NCBI RefSeq assembly: GCF_026262505.1
Contig: NC_067204.1
Location: 23,901,300-23,965,299, forward strand
Length of the DNA stretch: 64,000 nucleotides
Source: Trichomonas vaginalis G3
Lineage: Eukaryota > Parabasalia > Trichomonadida > Trichomonadidae
Direction: 5' to 3'
Under the pieces are notes generated by a model, which made no database searches, was not told the origin of the DNA, and saw only the letters and a list, made by a program, of their open reading frames with translations. Positions within the stretch are counted from its first letter, which is position 1, and every line of letters begins with the position of its first letter. Below, piece after piece: positions 10,505 to 21,997 of the stretch. The translations under genes and the position numbers were made by a program.

Positions 10505-12835
10505 TCCTGAGAGATAAAAAAGTCAATGAAAGATGCAACAGTGTTAATGAGATGGCATAGTGTCTGAGAGATGCAAGAGTGTCTGAGAGATACAATAGTA
10601 TCTAACAGAAGCAACAGTGTCTGACAGATGCAACAGTGTCTATGAGATGCAACAGTGTCTATGAGATGCAACAGTGTCTGACAGATGCAACAGTGTCTAT
10701 GAGATGCAACAGTGTCTATGAGATGCAACAGTGTCTATGAGATGCAACAGTGTCTGACAGATGCAACAGTGTCTATGAGATGCAACAGTGTCTATGAGAT
10801 GCAACAGTGTCTGAGAGATGCAAGAGTGTCTGAGAGATACAATAGTATCTAACAGAAGCAACAGTGTCTGACAGATGCAACAGTGTCTATGAGATGCAAC
10901 AGTGTCTATGAGATGCAACAGTGTCTATGAGATGCAACAGTGTTTATGAGATGCAACAGTGTCTGACAGATGCAACAGTGTCTATGAGATGCAACAGTGT
11001 CTATGAAATAACAGTGTCTGAAAGATGCAACAGTGTCTGACAGATGCAACAGTGTCTATGAAGATAACAGTGTCTGAAAGATGCAACAGTGTCTGACAGA
11101 TGCAACAGTGTCTATGAGATGCAACAGTGTCTGACAGATGCAACAGTGTGTATGAGATGTAACAGTGTCTATGAGATGCAACAGTGTCTATGAATGCAAC
11201 AGTGTCTGAAGATGCAACAGTGTCTATGAGATGCAACAGTGTCTGAGAGATGCAACAGTGTCTACAGATGCAACAGTGTCTATGAGATGCAACAGTGTCT
11301 AAGATGCAACAGTGTCTATGAGATGCAACAGTGTCTATGAAATTTAACAGTGTCTGAGAGATGCAAGAGTGTCTGAGAGATGCAACAGTGTCTAACAGAT
11401 GCAACAGTGTCTGATAGATGCAACAGTGTCTATGAGATGCAACAGTGTCTGACAGATGCAACAGTGTCTATGAGATGCATCAGTGTCTATGAAATTTAAC
11501 AGTGTCTGAAAGATGCAACAGTGTCTGACAGATGCAACAGTGTCTATGAGATGCAACAGTGTCTGAAAGATGCAACAGTGTCTGACAGATGCAACAGTGT
11601 CTATGAGATACAATAGTATCTAACAGAAGCAAAAGTAAGTGATAGATGCAACAGTGTCTATGAGATGCAACAGTGTCTGACAGATGCAACAGTGTCTATG
11701 AGATGCAACAGTGTTTGAGAGATACAATAGTATCTATCAGAAGCAAAAGTAAGTGATAGATGCAACAGTGACTTATAGATGCAACAGTGTCTATGAGATG
11801 CAACAGTGTCTATGAGATGCAACAGTGTCTATGAAATTTAACAGTGTCTGAGAGATGCAAGAGTGTCTGAGAGATACAATAGTATCTAACAGAAGCAACA
11901 GTGTCTGACAGATGCAACAGTGTCTATGAGATGCAACAGTGTCTATGAGATGCAACAGTGTTTGAGAGATACAATTGTATCTAACAGAAGCAAAAGTAAG
12001 TGATAGATGCAACAGTGACTTATAGATGCAACAGTGTCTATGAGATGCAACAGTGTCTATGAAATTTAACAGTGTCTGAGAGATGCAAGAGTGTCTGAGA
12101 GATACAATAGTATCTAACAGAAGCAACAGTGTCTGACAGATGCAACAGTGTCTATGAGATGCAACAGTGTCTATGAGATGCAACAGTGTTTGAGAGATAC
12201 AATAGTATCTAACAGAAGCAAAAGTAAGTGATAGATGCAACAGTGTTATAGATGCAACAGTGTCTATGAGATGCAACAGTGTCTATGAAATGCAACAGTG
12301 TCTGAGAGATGCAAACAGTGTCTGAGAGATACAATAGTATCTAACAGAAGCAACAGTGTCTGACAGATGCAACAGTGTCTATGAGATGCAACAGTGTCTG
12401 AAAGATGCAACAGTGTCTATGAGATGCAACAGTGTTTGAGATGCAATAGTATCTAACAGAAGCAAAAGTAAGTGATAGATGCAACAGTGACTTATAGATG
12501 CAACAGTGTCTATGAGATGCAACAGTGTCTATGAGATGCAACAGTGTCTATGAGATGCAACAGTGACTATGAGATGCAACAGTGTCTATGAGATGCAACA
12601 GTGTCTATGAGATGCAACAGTGTCTATGAGATGCAACAGTGTCTGACAGATGCAACAGTGTCTATGAGATGCATCAGTGTCTATGAAATTTAACAGTGTC
12701 TGAAAGATGCAACAGTGTCTGACAGATGCAACAGTGTCTATGAGATGCAACAGTGTCTGAAAGATGCAACAGTGTCTATGAGATGCAATATTATCTGTCA
12801 CACATAACAATGTCTGACAGATATATCTTTCTATG
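10505..12835. repeat. Satellite B, 19-bp tandem array
   Basis: This is a tandem array of about 120 units of 19 bp (GATGCAACAGTGTCTATGA) with recurrent variants: TCTGACA, TCTGAGA and TCTGAAA endings, and blocks containing ACAATAGTATCTAACAGAAG or AAAAGTAAGTGATA. Longer blocks recur (for example around 11700-11900, 11950-12120 and 12190-12350), giving a higher-order pattern. It occurs once, in the loop, without an inverted partner. The long minus-strand open frames across it come from the stop-free repeat unit. Confidence 0.95.
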
Positions 12836-13111
12836 ATTCTAACCCTAATTACATTTTTCGTAAAAAACTATATTTAAGATTTGCAATTAACACCCTTTTT
12901 TCTCTTCCAATAATGCACAAAACCAAGATTTGACATCAGATTTAAAATCTCCATCAAGTCTGCTTTCCAAATCCGCTGTCAAAACTTGAATATCTCAATT
13001 AATTAATGATATTCAGATATTGCGAATAATCTTTAGGTAAAGAAGAAAATTTAGGTTGTAAAATCATATAAAAATGTAGTTAGAGAGCAAAAATTATGTT
13101 TGAGTGGATCT
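12836..13111. other. Unique loop sequence between satellite B and the right inner border
   Basis: AT-rich single-copy sequence without a supported gene. It lacks an inverted partner on the left side of the loop. Confidence 0.5.
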
Positions 13112-13235
13112 CCATGTCGTAGTGGATCTAGATGTTTGAGTGGCTTTAGATGTATGAGTGGTTTTCAATGTCAGTGTGGATCAAGATGTCTGGGAATAAA
13201 AGTAAGTCGTAGGTTAATATAAGTTTGATATTAAT

Positions 13236-16200
13236 GTAAGTCTGACTTAAAATTTAAGTCTCGGACGAAAGTAAGTATGACTTGAAATGTAAGTCTCGGA
13301 CGAAAGTAAGTATGACTTGAAATGTAAGTCTCGGACGAAAGTAAGTCTGACTTGAAATGTAAGTCTCGGACGAAAGTAAGTCTTGGAAGAAAGTAAGTAT
13401 GACTTGAAATGTAAGTCTCGGACGAAAGTAAGTCTGACTTGAAATGTAAGTCTCGGACGAAAGTAAGTCTTGGAAGAAAGTAAGTATGACTTGAAATGTA
13501 AGTCTCGGACGAAAGTAAGTCTGACTTGAAATGTAAGTCTCGGACGAAAGTAAGTCTTGGAAGAAAGTAAGTATGACTTGAAATGTAAGTCTCGGACGAA
13601 AGTAAGTCTGACTTGAAATGTAAGTCTCGGACGAAAGTAAGTCTGACTTGAAATGTAAGTCTCGGACGAAAGTAAGTCTTGGAAGAAAGTAAGTCTGACT
13701 TGAAATGTAAGTCTCGGACGAAAGTAAGTCTGACTTGAAATGTAAGTCTCGGACGAAAGTAAGTCTTGGAAGAAAGTAAGTATGACTTGAAATGTAAGTC
13801 TCGGACGAAAGTAAGTCTGACTTGAAATGTAAGTCTCGGACGAAAGTAAGTCTCGGAAGAAAGTAAGTATGACTTGAAATGTAAGTCTCGGACGAAAGTA
13901 AGTCTGACTTGAAATGTAAGTTTCGGACGAAAGTAAGTCTTGGAAGAAAGTAAGTCTGACTTGAAATGTAAGTCTCGGACGAAAGTAAGTCTTGGAAGAA
14001 AGTAAGTATGACTTGAAATGTAAGTCTCGGACGAAAGTAAGTCTTGGAAGAAAGTAAGTCTGACTTGAAATGTAAGTCTCGGACGAAAGTAAGTATGACT
14101 TGAAATGTAAGTCTCGGACGAAAGTAAGTCTGACTTGAAATGTAAGTCTCGGACGAAAGTAAGTCTTGGAAGAAAGTAAGTATGACTTGAAATGTAAGTC
14201 TCGGACTAAAGTAAGTCTGACTTGAAATGTAAGTCTCGGACGAAAGTAAGTATGACTTGAAATGTAAGTCTCGGACGAATGTAAGTCTGACTTGAAATGT
14301 AAGTCTCGGACGAAAGTAAGTCTTGGAAGAAAGTAAGTCTGACTTGAAATGTAAGTCTCGGACGAAAGTAAGTATGACTTGAAATGTAAGTCTCGGACGA
14401 AAGTAAGTCTTGGAAGAAAGTAAGTCTGAGTTGAAATGTAAGTCTCGGACGAAAGTAAGTCTGACTTGAAATGTAAGTCTCGGACGAAAGTAAGTCTGAC
14501 TTGAAATGTAAGTCTCGGACGAAAGTAAGTCTTGGAAGAAAGTAAGTATGACTTGAAATGTAAGTCTCGGACGAAAGTAAGTCTGACTTGAAATGTAAGT
14601 CTTGGAAGAAAGTAAGTATGACTTGAAATGTAAGTCTCGGACGAAAGTAAGTCTGACTTGAAATGTAAGTCTCGGACGAAAGTAAGTCTGAGTTGAAATG
14701 TAAGTCTCGGACGAAAGTAAGTCTTGGAAGAAAGTAAGTATGACTTGAAATGTAAGTCTCGGACGAAAGTAAGTCTGACTTGAAATGTAAGTCTCGGACG
14801 AAAGTAAGTCTTGGAAGAAAGTAAGTCTGACTTGAAATGTAAGTCTCGGACGAAAGTAAGTCTGACTTGAAATGTAAGTCTCGGACGAAAGTAAGTCTTG
14901 GAAGAAAGTAAGTATGACTTGAAATGTAAGTCTCGGACGAAAGTAAGTCTGACTTGAAATGTAAGTCTCGGACGAAAGTAAGTCTTGGAAGAAAGTAAGT
15001 ATGACTTGAAATGTAAGTCTCGGACGAAAGTAAGTCTGACTTGAAATGTAAGTCTCGGACGAAAGTAAGTCTTGGAAGAAAGTAAGTCTGACTTGAAATG
15101 TAAGTCTCGGACGAAAGTAAGTCTGACTTGAAATGTAAGTCTCGGACGAAAGTAAGTCTTGGAAGAAAGTAAGTCTGACTTGAAATGTAAGTCTCGGACG
15201 AATGTAAGTCTCGGACGAAAGTAAGTATGACTTGAAATGTAAGTCTCGGACGAAAGTAAGTCTTGGAAGAAAGTAAGTATGACTTGAAATGTAAGTCTCG
15301 GACGAAAGTAAGTCTTGGAAGAAAGTAAGTCTGACTTGAAATGTAAGTCTCGGACGAAAGTAAGTCTTGGAAGAAAGTAAGTATGACTTGAAATGTAAGT
15401 CTCGGACGAAAGTAAGTCTTGGAAGAAAGTAAGTATGACTTGAAATGTAAGTCTTGGAAGAAAGTAAGTCTGACTTGAAATGTAAGTCTCGGACGAAAGT
15501 AAGTATGACTTGAAATGTAAGTCTCGGACGAAAGTAAGTCTTGGAAGAAAGTAAGTCTGACTTGAAATGTAAGTCTCGGACGAAAGTAAGTCTGACTTGA
15601 AATGTAAGTCTCGGACGAAAGTAAGTCTTGGAAGAAAGTAAGTATGACTTGAAATGTAAGTCTCGGACGAAAGTAAGTCTGACTTGAAATGTAAGTCTCG
15701 GACGAAAGTAAGTCTGACTTGAAATGTAAGTCTCGGACGAAAGTAAGTCTTGGAAGAAAGTAAGTCTGACTTGAAATGTAAGTCTCGGACGAAAGTAAGT
15801 CTGACTTGAAATGTAAGTCTCGGACGAAAGTAAGTCTTGGAAGAAAGTAAGTATGACTTGAAATGTAAGTCTCGGACGAAAGTAAGTCTGACTTGAAATG
15901 TAAGTCTCGGACGAAAGTAAGTCTGACTTGAAATGTAAGTCTCGGACGAAAGTAAGTCTTGGAAGAAAGTAAGTCTGACTTGAAATGTAAGTCTCGGACG
16001 AAAGTAAGTCTGACTTGAAATGTAAGTCTCGGACGAAAGTAAGTCTTGGAAGAAAGTAAGTCTGACTTGAAATGTAAGTCTCGGACGAAAGTAAGTCTTG
16101 GAAGAAAGTAAGTATGACTTGAAATGTAAGTCTCGGACGAAAGTAAGTCTGACTTGAAATGTAAGTCTCGGACGAAAGTAAGTCTGACTTGAAATGTAAG

Positions 16201-19200
16201 TCTCGGACGAAAGTAAGTCTTGGAAGAAAGTAAGTCTGACTTGAAATGTAAGTCTCGGACGAATGTAAGTCTTGGAAGAAAGTAAGTATGACTTGAAATG
16301 TAAGTCTCGGACGAAAGTAAGTCTGACTTGAAATGTAAGTCTCGGACGAAAGTAAGTCTGACTTGAAATGTAAGTCTCGGACGAAAGTAAGTCTTGGAAG
16401 AAAGTAAGTCTGACTTGAAATGTAAGTCTCGGACGAAAGTAAGTCTTGGAAGAAAGTAAGTATGACTTGAAATGTAAGTCTCGGACGAAAGTAAGTCTGA
16501 CTTGAAATGTAAGTCTCGGACGAAAGTAAGTCTGACTTGAAATGTAAGTCTCGGACGAAAGTAAGTCTTGAAGAAAGTAAGTCTGACTTGAAATGTAAGT
16601 CTCGGACGAAAGTAAGTCTTGGAAGAAAGTAAGTATGACTTGAAATGTAAGTCTCGGACGAAAGTAAGTCTGACTTGAAATGTAAGTCTCGGACGAAAGT
16701 AAGTCTGACTTGAAATGTAAGTCTCGGACGAAAGTAAGTCTTGAGAGAAAGTAAGTATGACTTGAAATGTAAGTCTCGGACGAAAGTAAGTATGACTTGA
16801 AATGTAAGTCTCGGACGAAAGTAAGTCTTGGAAGAAAGTAAGTATGACTTGAAATGTAAGTCTCGGACGAAAGTAAGTCTGACTTGAAATGTAAGTCTCG
16901 GACGAAAGTAAGTCTGACTTGAAATGTAAGTCTCGGACGAAAGTAAGTCTTGGAAAAAGTAAGTATGACTTGAAATGTAAGTCTCGGACGAAAGTAAGTA
17001 TGACTTGAAATGTAAGTCTCGGACGAAAGTAAGTCTTGGAAGAAAGTAAGTATGACTTGAAATGTAAGTCTCGGACGAAAGTAAGTCTGACTTGAAATGT
17101 AAGTCTCGGACGAAAGTAAGTATGACTTGAAATGTAAGTCTCGGACGAAAGTAAGTCTGACTTGAAATTAAGTCTCGGACGAAAGTAAGTCTTGGAAGAA
17201 AGTAAGTATGACTTGAAATGTAAGTCTCGGACGAAAGTAAGTATGACTTGAAATGTAAGTCTCGGACGAAAGTAAGTCTTGGAAGAAAGTAAGTCTGACT
17301 TGAAATGTAAGTCTCGGACGAAAGTAAGTCTGACTTGAAATGTAAGTCTCGGACGAAAGTAAGTATGACTTGAAATGTAAGTCTCGGACGAATGTAAGTC
17401 TGACTTGAAATGTAAGTCTCGGACGAAAGTAAGTCTGACTTGAAATGTAAGTCTCGGACGAAAGTAAGTCTGACTTGAAATGTAAGTCTCGGACGAAAGT
17501 AAGTCTTGGAAGAAAGTAAGTCTGACTTGAAATGTAAGTCTCGGACGAAAGTAAGTCTGACTTGAAATGTAAGTCTCGGACGAAAGTAAGTCTTGGAAGA
17601 AAGTAAGTATGACTTGAAATGTAAGTCTCGGACGAAAGTAAGTCTGACTTGAAATGTAAGTCTCGGACGAAAGTAAGTCTTGGAAGAAAGTAAGTATGAC
17701 TTGAAATGTAAGTCTCGGACGAAAGTAAGTCTGACTTGAAATGTAAGTCTCGGACGAAAGTAAGTCTTGGAAGAAAGTAAGTATGACTTGAAATGTAAGT
17801 CTCGGACGAAAGTAAGTCTGACTTGAAATGTAAGTCTCGGACGAAAGTAAGTCTTGGAAGAAAGTAAGTATGACTTGAAATGTAAGTCTCGGACGAAAGT
17901 AAGTCTGACTTGAAATGTAAGTCTCGGACGAAAGTAAGTCTGAGTTGAAATGTAAGTCTCGGACGAAAGTAAGTCTGACTTGAAATGTAAGTCTCGGACG
18001 AAAGTAAGTCTGACTTGAAATGTAAGTCTCGGACGAAAGTAAGTCTTGGAAGAAAGTAAGTATGACTTGAAATGTAAGTCTCGGACGAAAGTAAGTCTGA
18101 CTTGAAATGTAAGTCTCGGACGAAAGTAAGTCTGACTTGAAATGTAAGTCTCGGACGAAAGTAAGTCTTGGAAGAAAGTAAGTATGACTTGAAATGTAAG
18201 TCTCGGACGAAAGTAAGTATGACTTGAAATGTAAGTCTCGGACGAAAGTAAGTCTGAGTTGAAATGTAAGTCTCGGACGAAAGTAAGTCTGACTTGAAAT
18301 GTAAGTCTCGGACGAAAGTAAGTCTGACTTGAAATGTAAGTCTCGGACGAAAGTAAGTCTGACTTGAAATGTAAGTCTCGGACGAAAGTAAGTCTGACTT
18401 GAAATGTAAGTCTCGGACGAAAGTAAGTCTTGGAAGAAAGTAAGTATGACTTGAAATGTAAGTCTCGGACGAAAGTAAGTCTGACTTGAAATGTAAGTCT
18501 CGGACGAAAGTAAGTCTGACTTGAAATGTAAGTCTCGGACGAAAGTAAGTCTTGGAAGAAAGTAAGTATGACTTGAAATGTAAGTCTCGGACGAAAGTAA
18601 GTATGACTTGAAATGTAAGTCTCGGACGAAAGTAAGTCTTGGAAGAAAGTAAGTATGACTTGAAATGTAAGTCTCGGACGAAAGTAAGTCTGACTTGAAA
18701 TGTAAGTCTCGGACGAAAGTAAGTCTGAGTTGAAATGTAAGTCTCGGACGAAAGTAAGTCTTGGAAGAAAGTAAGTATGACTTGAAATGTAAGTCTCGGA
18801 CGAAAGTAAGTCTGACTTGAAATGTAAGTCTCGGACGAAAGTAAGTCTCGGAAGAAAGTAAGTATGACTTGAAATGTAAGTCTCGGACGAAAGTAAGTCT
18901 GAGTTGAAATGTAAGTCTCGGACGAAAGTAAGTCTTGGAAGAAAGTAAGTATGACTTGAAATGTAAGTCTCGGACGAAAGTAAGTCTGACTTGAAATGTA
19001 AGTCTCGGACGAAAGTAAGTCTGACTTGAAATTTAAGTCTCGGACGAAAGTAAGTATGACTTGAAATGTAAGTCTCGGACGAAAGTAAGTATGACTTGAA
19101 ATGTAAGTCTCGGACGAAAGTAAGTCTGACTTGAAATGTAAGTCTCGGACGAAAGTAAGTCTTGGAAGAAAGTAAGTATGACTTGAAATGTAAGTCTCGG

Positions 19201-19271
19201 ACGAAAGTAAGTCTGACTTGAAATGTAAGTCTCGGACGAAGTAAACAGACTTGAAATGGAAGTTTCGGACG
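13236..19271. repeat. Satellite A, right array (inverted, expanded)
   Basis: This is the inverted counterpart of 7858-9535 but about 3.6 times longer. Three half-unit types alternate: TAAGTCTCGGACGAAAG (17), TAAGTCTTGGAAGAAAG (17) and TAAGTCTGACTTGAAATG or its TAAGTATG form (18). They combine into 35-bp and 52-bp higher-order units; the 52-bp form is common here and rarer on the left. A 110-bp inner border next to it mirrors 9535-9632. Confidence 0.95.
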
Positions 19272-21108
19272 AAAGTAAGTCTGACTTGAAATGGAAGTCT
19301 GATTCTAAATGTAAGTTCTAGACTAAAGTAAGTCTGATTCTAAATATAAGTCTGATATTAAGATAAGTTTGTAACTAAAATTAAGTCTTATTCCAAAAGC
19401 AAATTTAATTGTATAATAAGTCTGGATCTAGAGTAAGCCTTAGTCTACAGCTATTCTGTGTCAAAAATAAGTCACGAACCATAGTAAGTTTCGGACTAGA
19501 GTATGTCTGTAATTCGAATCATTCATATTCTTCAATTATCCCGCCAAAAAAATTATCGTCTTTTTATCATACCATAGTTTTTATCAATCTCGTTCTACTA
19601 AAAAAACCTTTATATTGGTGATTTCTTTGTTAAACCCGTATTTTTTCATGTGAATCTTATTGTATAAACTCTAAAAGTTCAATTTCCGGTCGAAAAAAAC
19701 TTGAAAACAATTTGTATTCGACGAGTTAAAGAGCTCTATTTATTCTAAATTTTCCAAAAAAAATTAGATTTCGTTTTTTCGCTTCAAAAAATGTTGTTTT
19801 AAGTTTTAAAATTTGTAATTCAAAATTTTTTTGGAAAGATTTACGATTTTTTAATACTGCGAATGAGTTTTATTTTACATACTCTATTGATAAATCATAT
19901 TTTTGTCGAGATATAACTTTTTTTTTAAAAAATTATATGCAAAGAGTGTTATAGAATTCTAGAAGGTATAGTGCATAATTTGAAGTATACTATCAAATAA
20001 AGAAATTTTACAGTTTTTTAGTTTTATTTAGATGTACGTTATTTTAGATGGCTTCGTCGAAAACAAAGCATGTCTGTTAAGTTTATTCTTAACATGGTAA
20101 ATAAAATGGCAACGAAGCCCAGTGTACTGCGTCTTATGCCGTAGTTTTTGTTATCTTCATACTCAAATACAACAAATACAAATAGATTTATTACGAAAAA
20201 ACGTATAAAACAAATGATATATTTATTTCTAGACAAGTTGACGAACATGTAGCGCAGCTGTATCGCTTTAGAGAACAGTTCTTCCAACACCTACTCATTC
20301 AGTGAAAGATTTAAGAAGAACTCTTACTCGACCTTAACTACCTACGCTTTGCTTGAACAATTCCCAACGAGGTTACTATAAGGTTGCAAGTCTTGTCAAA
20401 ATGTAGTATGCAATACGTTGGGGAAAAATAGATATATACGAACAAACTACTACAGTCTAGCAACTAGTCTTTAAGTGTAATGTATTTTTGCTACAAAGAG
20501 CTCATAACGAAGTCAAATTTTGCAATTTGATGTCAAAACTAGCTAGTTGTTGAATCAAATAGCGTTGTGACTTTGTATACATCACGATCTTGTGGTATCA
20601 GAGCTGTACTGCTGCAGACTAATTCAACTAAACATGAGCAAGATTGGGATTTCTATTCTCTGGGGTGCGAGGCTCGTCCAAAGTTCAAGCAGCTACAGTG
20701 TTTTGGATCACCTAAAGAATTTTGGGAATTCAGTTATTACATAAATTTCTCAAGATGAACTTGAGAGCAGCGCAGTTATAACGAAAGTCTCTGATGAAAG
20801 GCAATGATTTCTTTCATGAATGATCTAACGTTAGCTTGAAATCAGGAAAAGAGACTATTGATGACTTACTTTCCATCGATGGTGCACAACAGCAGGGAGG
20901 GGATTGGTGGGTTTGGGGAAATTCGCTGAGGCACTAGTGTCCGGATTGTTCGTCAAATAGGTTTCCTTTCCTATAAAGAAATGACACTTTTTTGGCGGCT
21001 TATTGACTCAGAAAAATTTGAGAGTTAACGAATAATTTTGGCGCCAAAAATAATTTCTCTTAATTTATTAAATTTAATATACGCACATCCATAAGTTATG
21101 CTATCTTT
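19272..21108. repeat. Right unique arm of the inverted-repeat element
   Basis: This is the reverse-complement partner of 6063-7857. It is homologous throughout except for a block at about 20748-20985 that has no counterpart on the left. No supported gene: the short frames here mirror those of the left arm and look like chance. Confidence 0.75.
20593..20604 (+). other. TGGTATCAGAGC, a primer-binding-site-like 12-mer (right arm)
   Basis: This is the inverted partner of 6561-6572. Downstream, 20605-20760 is conserved between arms. If it is a remnant of an LTR element, only a small part is left; no reverse transcriptase or integrase sequence is visible nearby. Confidence 0.25.
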
Positions 21109-21997
21109 TCTATTTATTTTGTTCTAAAATTCTAAATATTTTTTTTTCATAACATAAAATATGATGTCTAGTCTCATTTACATAACAACATGCCTTAGAA
21201 TAGGTTTTTTATTCTTTTTGTCACTTTAAATTAAGAATAAAAAGATAATTTAAATTGAATATTTGCGATTATTCTCACTAATGCTGCTTCCTCTTTTATT
21301 AGGTAGACAACAAAAAGTTAGCCTTGGACTCCCATATCAGATTTTTGATTGGTTGCGTATATAATGAGCTGGGATTGATAGACGAAAACCCAGTGAGAAA
21401 ATTTTTGACGCCAATTGCAAATAATATCAATATATATATATTCATGCTGATATATTTTGGGAACAGATTGGCAATCACATAAATAGGATTGTGTTAGTTT
21501 GTCATGGATATAAAACAAATTTTCGAGCTAATTGAGCGAATTTAAATCACAAACACTTATATTTTCTATTACAAGGTATATTTGTAATATACAACCAGTA
21601 AATAGCTTTCTCTAACTTTTACCAGCTTAGATGATAGCAAATTAGATACGAATTTCATGACCCCTCACCAAATTCCATTAAAACATATACAAATAAAAGT
21701 ACTAAGTGGGTATCATCTAACCCTAGAATTATAACTCCTAGGACTCATCCTAGATGGTAGTTCTGGAAAAACACCTGGTTTTTGGAGTTGCAAAAGTTAA
21801 AAAATTGAAGGTATTTTTATTTGATCGAAACATCTAAAATAAAGTATTGAAATTGATCGTTTTGAGTTGTGCAGAATGTATTGCTATTGATTGTAATGAA
21901 AAACTTTTTGATTAAAAATAGTTTAAATTTAAAAAATGATAAAACACCAACATTAGTGATAAAAATTTATTCCATACAATATAATATATTAATAAAA
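21109..21997. other. AT-rich intergenic region
   Basis: Between the inverted-repeat element and the first host gene I see only AT-rich sequence with short homopolymer runs. No gene, RNA gene or repeat is supported. Confidence 0.6.

Larger units (their letters stand above)
6063..21108. mobile_element. 15-kb inverted-repeat element with satellite-filled arms and one orphan gene
   Basis: The two ends are inverted copies: AAAGATAGCATAACTTATGG starts at 6063 and its complement ends at 21108. Homology continues inward through about 1.8 kb of unique arm, a mirrored satellite and about 100 bp of unique inner border (9535-9632 against about 13112-13235). The loop holds a 220-aa gene and a second satellite. 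I see no transposase, reverse transcriptase or integrase. The arms differ by a replaced block (6196-6430 against 20748-20985) and many small changes, so it is not a simple assembly mirror. It may be a large foldback-type or non-autonomous transposon. The family is unknown to me. Confidence 0.7.

Noticed and set aside
10450-12810. Seven long minus-strand open frames rich in His, Cys, Leu
   Set aside because: They run across satellite B, whose 19-bp unit simply lacks stops on that strand. They have no independent start context and overlap each other.
6063-21108. Inverted structure as an assembly artefact
   Set aside because: Arms differ by a replaced block, many small changes and a fourfold difference in satellite length; an artefact would give identical arms. 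Read-level proof is still lacking.
21109-21997. tRNA or other RNA gene
   Set aside because: No cloverleaf-like or box A/B pattern was convincing by eye here or elsewhere in the window.
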